Shown piece after piece: positions 6,222 to 9,243 of a stretch of 9,243 bases of DNA (positions are counted from its first letter, which is position 1; each line of letters starts with the position of its first letter). The DNA is taken from positions 1 through 9,243 of the forward strand of contig CANQZL010000053.1 of NCBI GenBank assembly GCA_947628325.1. The letters run 5' to 3'. The notes beneath the pieces are model-generated. The model did no database searches and had not been told where the DNA came from. It saw only the letters and a list, made by a program, of their open reading frames with translations. This stretch comes from an uncultured Bacilli bacterium (GTDB lineage: Bacteria; Bacillota_I; Bacilli_A; RF39; UBA660). The translations under genes were made by a program, and so were the position numbers.

Positions 6222-7262
6222 ATGGCAGTTTTTATGTTAAATACAGATAGTGTTACAGTAGCAGCTGAAACATTAAACACACTTGCCACTGATGTTAACA
6301 GCATAATAAGTAGTGTAAATGGATACTCTACAAGCAATGATGATGGCTTTGCCTTTGATATCGCAAAATCCTCAATAGCCAATAATCTTGAAGCATGCAA
6401 AACAAAAATTTCTAATACAATGAATGCCTTTAAAAGTGTTGTATCTTCTCATACTAATTTACAAAATAGTATGAAATTTGGTGATGATGCAAGTGATGAA
6501 TCAGGTAATCAAGATAATCCAGAAGATTATGGAGGAGCTGGAGATATAGACTATAGCGGAGGCGCAGGAGGCTATGGTGGTTCTGGTGGCTATGGAGGTA
6601 ATGGAGGTTCTGAAGGTCCTACATTAACTGAAGACTTGTTTTCATCCCCATACTTTATGAATTTAATAGCAAGTGGCTTATTTAATATAATAAAAGAAGA
6701 AGAATTAAACGAATTTATAAATGATAAAATAACTCTTGTTATAAAAGCTAATAAAGATGATGAAAATGATGCTGAGTATATAAAAATAGCTACAGAAATA
6801 GCAATGGCTTACAATATACCACTAACTTTTGTAAATTTGGATGATTCAAAAAATGAAAATCCTTCTATCCTTTTAGTAAAAAATGGTGAAGTTTTAAAAA
6901 CATATAGTGGATATCAAACTAGTGAAACTATTAAAAAAATGTTTGAAGAATATAAAGATGAATTAACAGATACTTCACAAACAGAAGTAGAGCCTTTATT
7001 AAATGATGAAAATCAATTGGAAAATGAAGAATTATCATCAACTAATGCTGTAGTAACAGAAGAACCTCAATCTCTACTCGATAATAGTGAAGAATTAGGA
7101 CTTAAAACTGATGATAATAGTGTTTATTTACAGCAATCACAAAACAATACCGAATCATCAAATCAATCCTCTTTAAACAATTTTCAATATACTCAAGATA
7201 GCGTTATTATAACTAATAATTCTGATAATTCCGGCAATATAAGTCAATCATATCGAATATAA
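6222..7262 (+). CDS. WXG-like domain fused to a cysteine-free thioredoxin-like domain (copy 2)
   Basis: A 346-aa paralogue of the protein at 2975. Residues 1-84 are helical with the same turn in the same register (N33-G-Y35, S38-N39, F43-x-F45, A48-K49). Residues about 86-132 are acidic then Gly/Tyr-rich (GGYGGSGGYGGNGG, 116-129). Residues about 140-243 resemble thioredoxin: strand ITLVIKA (170-176), helix AEYIKIATEIAMAY (184-197), strand LTFVNLD (201-207), P214 six residues before K220-N-G, and the terminal helix (SETIKKMFEEY, 234-244). The CXXC site is replaced by DDENDAE; the only cysteine is Cys59, in the helical domain. The tail (245-346) is long, acidic and N/Q/S-rich and looks disordered. 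AAAGGAGG lies just upstream, and the gene begins 24 bases after the amidase-type effector, in the same operon. Function unknown; a binding, targeting or wall-anchoring adaptor is an inference. Confidence 0.8.
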   Translation: MAVFMLNTDSVTVAAETLNTLATDVNSIISSVNGYSTSNDDGFAFDIAKSSIANNLEACKTKISNTMNAFKSVVSSHTNLQNSMKFGDDASDESGNQDNPEDYGGAGDIDYSGGAGGYGGSGGYGGNGGSEGPTLTEDLFSSPYFMNLIASGLFNIIKEEELNEFINDKITLVIKANKDDENDAEYIKIATEIAMAYNIPLTFVNLDDSKNENPSILLVKNGEVLKTYSGYQTSETIKKMFEEYKDELTDTSQTEVEPLLNDENQLENEELSSTNAVVTEEPQSLLDNSEELGLKTDDNSVYLQQSQNNTESSNQSSLNNFQYTQDSVIITNNSDNSGNISQSYRI

Positions 7263-7285
7263 GTGTAAATAAAAAGTAAAAAAAC

Positions 7286-7314
7286 TTTAAAGATAAAAAA
7301 AAATATGATATAAG
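7286..7314 (+). promoter_or_regulatory. Putative extended -10 promoter of operon D
   Basis: TTTAAA (7286-7291), a 17-base spacer and TATAAG (7309-7314) preceded by TGA. It lies in the 78-base gap after the second thioredoxin-like fusion. No convincing terminator separates C from D, so read-through from C is also possible. Confidence 0.5.
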
Positions 7315-7340
7315 TATATTATAGAAAGGATGTATAAATT

Positions 7341-7649
7341 ATGGCTAATGGACTTTTTGTATCTCCAGAAGATATGAATGAACAAGGAAGACAGACAGTA
7401 GAACAAGCAGTTCAATTAAGTAATGAAATAAAAAACCTACAAAACACAAAAATGTCACTATTAGATATTTGGAAAGGAACTGCAGCAAATAGCTTTGGAG
7501 AATCAGTAGATAGACAAATCAGTAATTTAAATGCTTTTAGGGATTTAATAAACGAATTGGGTGAAGCTATTTCCTCAGGAGCTCAAAATTTAAGTGAAAC
7601 AGAAGAAGAAAACGCTCAAACTGGAAAAGGCTTATTTGAAGAAATATAA
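7341..7649 (+). CDS. Canonical WXG100 (EsxA/EsxB-like) protein
   Basis: A 102-aa helical hairpin protein with the classical turn LLDIWKGTAANSF (W49-K-G51) and an acidic C-terminal end (SETEEENAQTGKG). This is the textbook WXG100 layout, without the MAK-VCDF start or the cysteines of the small proteins in operons A and B. The site GAAAGGA (7324-7330) precedes the ATG. It is followed after 27 bases by a second WXG100-like gene, which suggests a secreted dimer pair exported by a type VII system. Such pairs are usually structural or co-secreted substrates needed for system activity. No secretion ATPase gene lies within the window. Calling it EsxA or EsxB would be a guess, so no symbol is given. 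Confidence 0.88.
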   Translation: MANGLFVSPEDMNEQGRQTVEQAVQLSNEIKNLQNTKMSLLDIWKGTAANSFGESVDRQISNLNAFRDLINELGEAISSGAQNLSETEEENAQTGKGLFEEI

Positions 7650-7676
7650 TTTTTAAAATAGAAAGGATGAAATAAT

Positions 7677-7991
7677 ATGGCAACAATGGCAGCAGAATTC
7701 CAAGAATCTGACTATGGTGCAGCAAGATCAAGTGCAGATACAATCAAAAATATAGCAGACAAAATTCAAGGAATATTTGACTATATTGATAAAACAATGA
7801 ATACTTTATATAATGAAGCTTGGAGAAGTACTGGAGCAGAGAATGCTAATCAACGTTATCAAGAAATTAGAAAAAATTATGAAGTATTCTATCAAAATGT
7901 ATTAACAATGCATAAACATATTTATGATGTAACTGCACGTAACGAGGCAGCAGATACTCAAGCAAGTGCAAATATTACAAATATAGGATAA
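7677..7991 (+). CDS. WXG100-family partner protein, second of tandem pair
   Basis: A 104-aa helical hairpin protein. The turn reads LYNEAWRSTGAENANQRY, with a conserved Trp (W46) followed by an R-S-T-G variant of the W-x-G signature. The C-terminal helix (KHIYDVTARNEAADTQASAN) is polar. The site AAAGGATGA lies just before the ATG at 7677; a second in-frame ATG at 7686 is less well spaced. It is co-transcribed with the WXG100 gene before it and closes the island, because a hairpin terminator begins at its stop codon. It is likely the heterodimer partner of the preceding protein in type VII export (inference from tandem placement, which is common for this family). Confidence 0.85.
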   Translation: MATMAAEFQESDYGAARSSADTIKNIADKIQGIFDYIDKTMNTLYNEAWRSTGAENANQRYQEIRKNYEVFYQNVLTMHKHIYDVTARNEAADTQASANITNIG

Positions 7992-8021
7992 AAACAAATA
8001 AAAAAAATATTTGTTTTTTTT
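7991..8021 (+). terminator. Rho-independent terminator of operon D
   Basis: Perfect 10-bp inverted repeat AAAACAAATA (7991-8000) and TATTTGTTTT (8008-8017) with a seven-A loop, running into a T tract to 8021. It starts at the last base of the TAA of the preceding gene. The stem is AT-rich, like the 3876-3916 terminator. Confidence 0.7.
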
Positions 8022-8060
8022 ATGCCTCAAAATAATTTATATAACAAATTAACCAGAGTA

Positions 8061-8089
8061 TTTATTAATTTATTAATTTTTGATATAAT
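8061..8089 (+). promoter_or_regulatory. Putative extended -10 promoter of rplI-dnaB
   Basis: TATAAT (8084-8089) preceded by TGA gives a strong extended -10. A weak -35, TTTATT (8061-8066), is 17 bases upstream. It lies between the operon D terminator and the rplI start. Confidence 0.6.
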
Positions 8090-8120
8090 ATGTTACAGAC
8101 ATTTATTAAGGAGTGATTTT

Positions 8121-8561
8121 ATGAAAGTCATATTACTTCAAGATGTAAAAAAGCAGGGGAAAAAAGATCAAATTATTGATGTAAGCGATGGCTATGCCAA
8201 AAACTTTTTAATTAAAAATGGTCTTGCTGTTGCTGCTACTTCAACAAGTAAAAAAATCTTAGAAAAAGAACTTGATAGAAGAAAAGCTGAAGAAGAAGCT
8301 TATATAGCTGAATGTCAAAAAATAGCTGAGAAATTAAAAAATATCGAATTAAAGATAAAAGTAAAAACTGGTGAGCAAGACAAAGTATTTGGAACTGTTT
8401 CATCAAAACAAATATGTGAAGAATTAAAAAAACATAATATAAATATTGATAAAAAGAAAATCATAATTGACTATCCACTAGATAGCTTAGGAACTCATAA
8501 TGTAAAAGTTGAATTACATAAAAAAGTAAAGGGAGAAATAAAAGTAATACTTAGTAAGTAG
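8121..8561 (+). CDS. rplI: Large ribosomal subunit protein bL9
   Basis: A 146-aa protein, close to the family's usual ~148. It binds 23S rRNA and helps maintain translational fidelity. Seen: the conserved N-terminal rRNA-binding domain (MKVILLQDVKKQGKK, then DGYAKNFLIKNGLA at residues 23-36), a long charged connecting helix (about 43-75) and the C-terminal domain with the GEQDKVFGTVSSKQI segment. The frame is open upstream to an ATG at 8022, but that codon directly follows the terminator T tract and precedes the promoter. The ATG at 8121 has AAGGAGTGA just upstream and gives the standard bL9 N-terminus. dnaB begins eight bases after the stop, the usual Bacillota order. It marks the right edge of the WXG island. 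Confidence 0.96.
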   Translation: MKVILLQDVKKQGKKDQIIDVSDGYAKNFLIKNGLAVAATSTSKKILEKELDRRKAEEEAYIAECQKIAEKLKNIELKIKVKTGEQDKVFGTVSSKQICEELKKHNINIDKKKIIIDYPLDSLGTHNVKVELHKKVKGEIKVILSK

Positions 8562-8569
8562 GTGATAAT

Positions 8570-9243
8570 ATGCCAACTAGAAATATGCCTCAAAATATCG
8601 AAGCAGAAATGAGTGTTTTAGGAGTTGCTTTCTTAGATAACAAAAGTGCTCTTACTAAAATATGTGAAGAACTATATCCTGAAATGTTCTATAGCGATGC
8701 TAATAGAAAATTATTTGAAGCAATTAGAAGTTGTTATGATGCAAGAATTCCTGTAGACATTACAACTATTAAAGAAGAATTAGATAAAAAGAAAAATCTG
8801 TCAGCAATAGGTGGTATAGATTACATAAGTGAAGTAATCGACTCTGTCGCTACAGCTGCTAATTTAGATTACTATATAAAAATTGTTAAAGATAAAGCAG
8901 TAATGAGAAATCTTATTCAAACAGCAACGGATATCATAACCAACGCCTATGAAGAAGATGAAGATATCTCTCAAACTTTAGATGAAGCCGAAAAGAAAAT
9001 ATTAAATGTTGTTAAAGAACGCCAAACAAGTGATTTTATTGATATCAAAGATGCTATTGCAATAGCTCAAGAAAACCTTGAAAAGCGTTCTAAAAATGGC
9101 TCCGATATGACAGGAGTTCCTTCTGGTTTCTATGATTTAGATAAAGCAACTGCCGGTTTTCATGAAGGTGAACTTATAATTGTTGCTGCTCGTCCTGGTA
9201 TGGGAAAAACAGCCTTTGCTTTAAATCTAGCTGTCGCAGCAGC
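8570..9243 (+). CDS. dnaB: Replicative DNA helicase DnaB (DnaC in Bacillus nomenclature), 5' portion
   Basis: The first 224 codons or so of a family usually about 440-450 residues long; the gene runs off the window. This hexameric helicase unwinds DNA at the replication fork. Seen: the N-terminal primase-interacting domain, starting with MPTRNMPQNIEAEMSVLG and including AIGGIDYISEV, then a linker and the start of the RecA-like domain with TGVPSGFYDLDKATAGFHEG and the Walker A motif ARPGMGKT (residues 207-214). The start at 8570 has AGGTGA at 8560-8565, overlapping the rplI stop, so the two genes are translationally close and probably co-transcribed from the rplI promoter. Confidence 0.96.
   Translation, partial: MPTRNMPQNIEAEMSVLGVAFLDNKSALTKICEELYPEMFYSDANRKLFEAIRSCYDARIPVDITTIKEELDKKKNLSAIGGIDYISEVIDSVATAANLDYYIKIVKDKAVMRNLIQTATDIITNAYEEDEDISQTLDEAEKKILNVVKERQTSDFIDIKDAIAIAQENLEKRSKNGSDMTGVPSGFYDLDKATAGFHEGELIIVAARPGMGKTAFALNLAVAA

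Noticed and set aside
5441..6400. Minus-strand open frames at 5441-5767, 5488-5700 and 6194-6400
   Set aside because: All are antisense to the well-supported effector and thioredoxin-like genes and have the skewed Leu/Phe/Ser composition typical of shadows.
6570..6610. Gly/Tyr codon repeat as a DNA tandem repeat
   Set aside because: The repetition (GGYGGSGGYGGNGG) is short, imperfect and in frame; it is best explained as a flexible protein linker.
7263..7300. Possible terminator after the second thioredoxin-like fusion
   Set aside because: AAAGT-N-ACTTT pairing is very short and not followed by a T tract; the operon D promoter overlaps the same bases.
8022..8120. N-terminal extension of rplI from the ATG at 8022
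   Set aside because: The codon abuts the terminator T tract, precedes the likely promoter and adds a non-conserved 33-residue leader; the bL9 N-terminus begins at 8121.
1..9243. Mollicute-type genetic code (TGA as Trp)
   Set aside because: No TGA stop is used among the twelve visible stops, which raised the question. All Trp residues in the WXG and enzyme motifs are TGG, and no reading frame is interrupted by an in-frame TGA, so the standard bacterial code suffices.

Overview
The window is AT-rich (roughly 30% GC by eye) and carries purine-rich Shine-Dalgarno sites. Twelve of the thirteen genes have a visible stop: eleven TAA, one TAG, no TGA. Trp is always TGG, so the standard bacterial code applies. 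The housekeeping genes at the edges (murD; rplI-dnaB in the Bacillota order) point to a low-GC, cell-walled member of the Bacillota, perhaps an uncultured gut Bacilli-type lineage. That last placement is an inference.

Layout. (1) 1-671, minus: 5' part of murD, cut by the window edge. (2) 846-3877, plus, operon A: a 95-aa WXG100 protein, a 100-aa variant with an F-x-G turn, a WXG/LXG-type effector with a C39-like cysteine peptidase domain, an unrecognised 186-aa protein, and a WXG-like protein fused to a cysteine-free thioredoxin-like domain. (3) 5007-3915, minus, operon B: a 95-aa WXG100 protein paralogous to the first gene of A, then a protein whose N-terminus matches the free 100-aa protein of A but is fused to a phage-tail-lysozyme-like domain. 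A and B converge on a shared hairpin terminator. (4) 5229-7262, plus, operon C: a WXG/LXG-type effector with an NlpC/P60-like (Amidase_5-like) domain, then a second WXG-thioredoxin-like fusion. (5) 7341-7991, plus, operon D: two tandem WXG100-family proteins like an EsxA/EsxB pair, followed by a hairpin terminator. (6) 8121-9243, plus: rplI and the 5' part of dnaB.

Interpretation. The central 7 kb looks like a substrate and effector island for a type VII (ESX/WXG100) secretion system. Three proteins carry unrelated peptidoglycan-acting domains (C39-like peptidase, lysozyme, NlpC/P60-type amidase or peptidase) behind WXG-type targeting domains. Small WXG proteins that could be their export partners sit immediately upstream in A and B. 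No EssC/EccC ATPase or other secretion-machine gene and no obvious immunity gene is in the window. The most unusual element is the repeated WXG-like/Gly-Ser-linker/thioredoxin-like architecture. It occurs once behind each of the two WXG/LXG effectors, keeps the cis-Pro-to-KNG core of the thioredoxin fold, and has lost the CXXC active site. I know of no described family with this build.

No tRNA, rRNA, CRISPR array, IS element or phage gene was recognised. No gene-free stretch exceeds about 210 bases.
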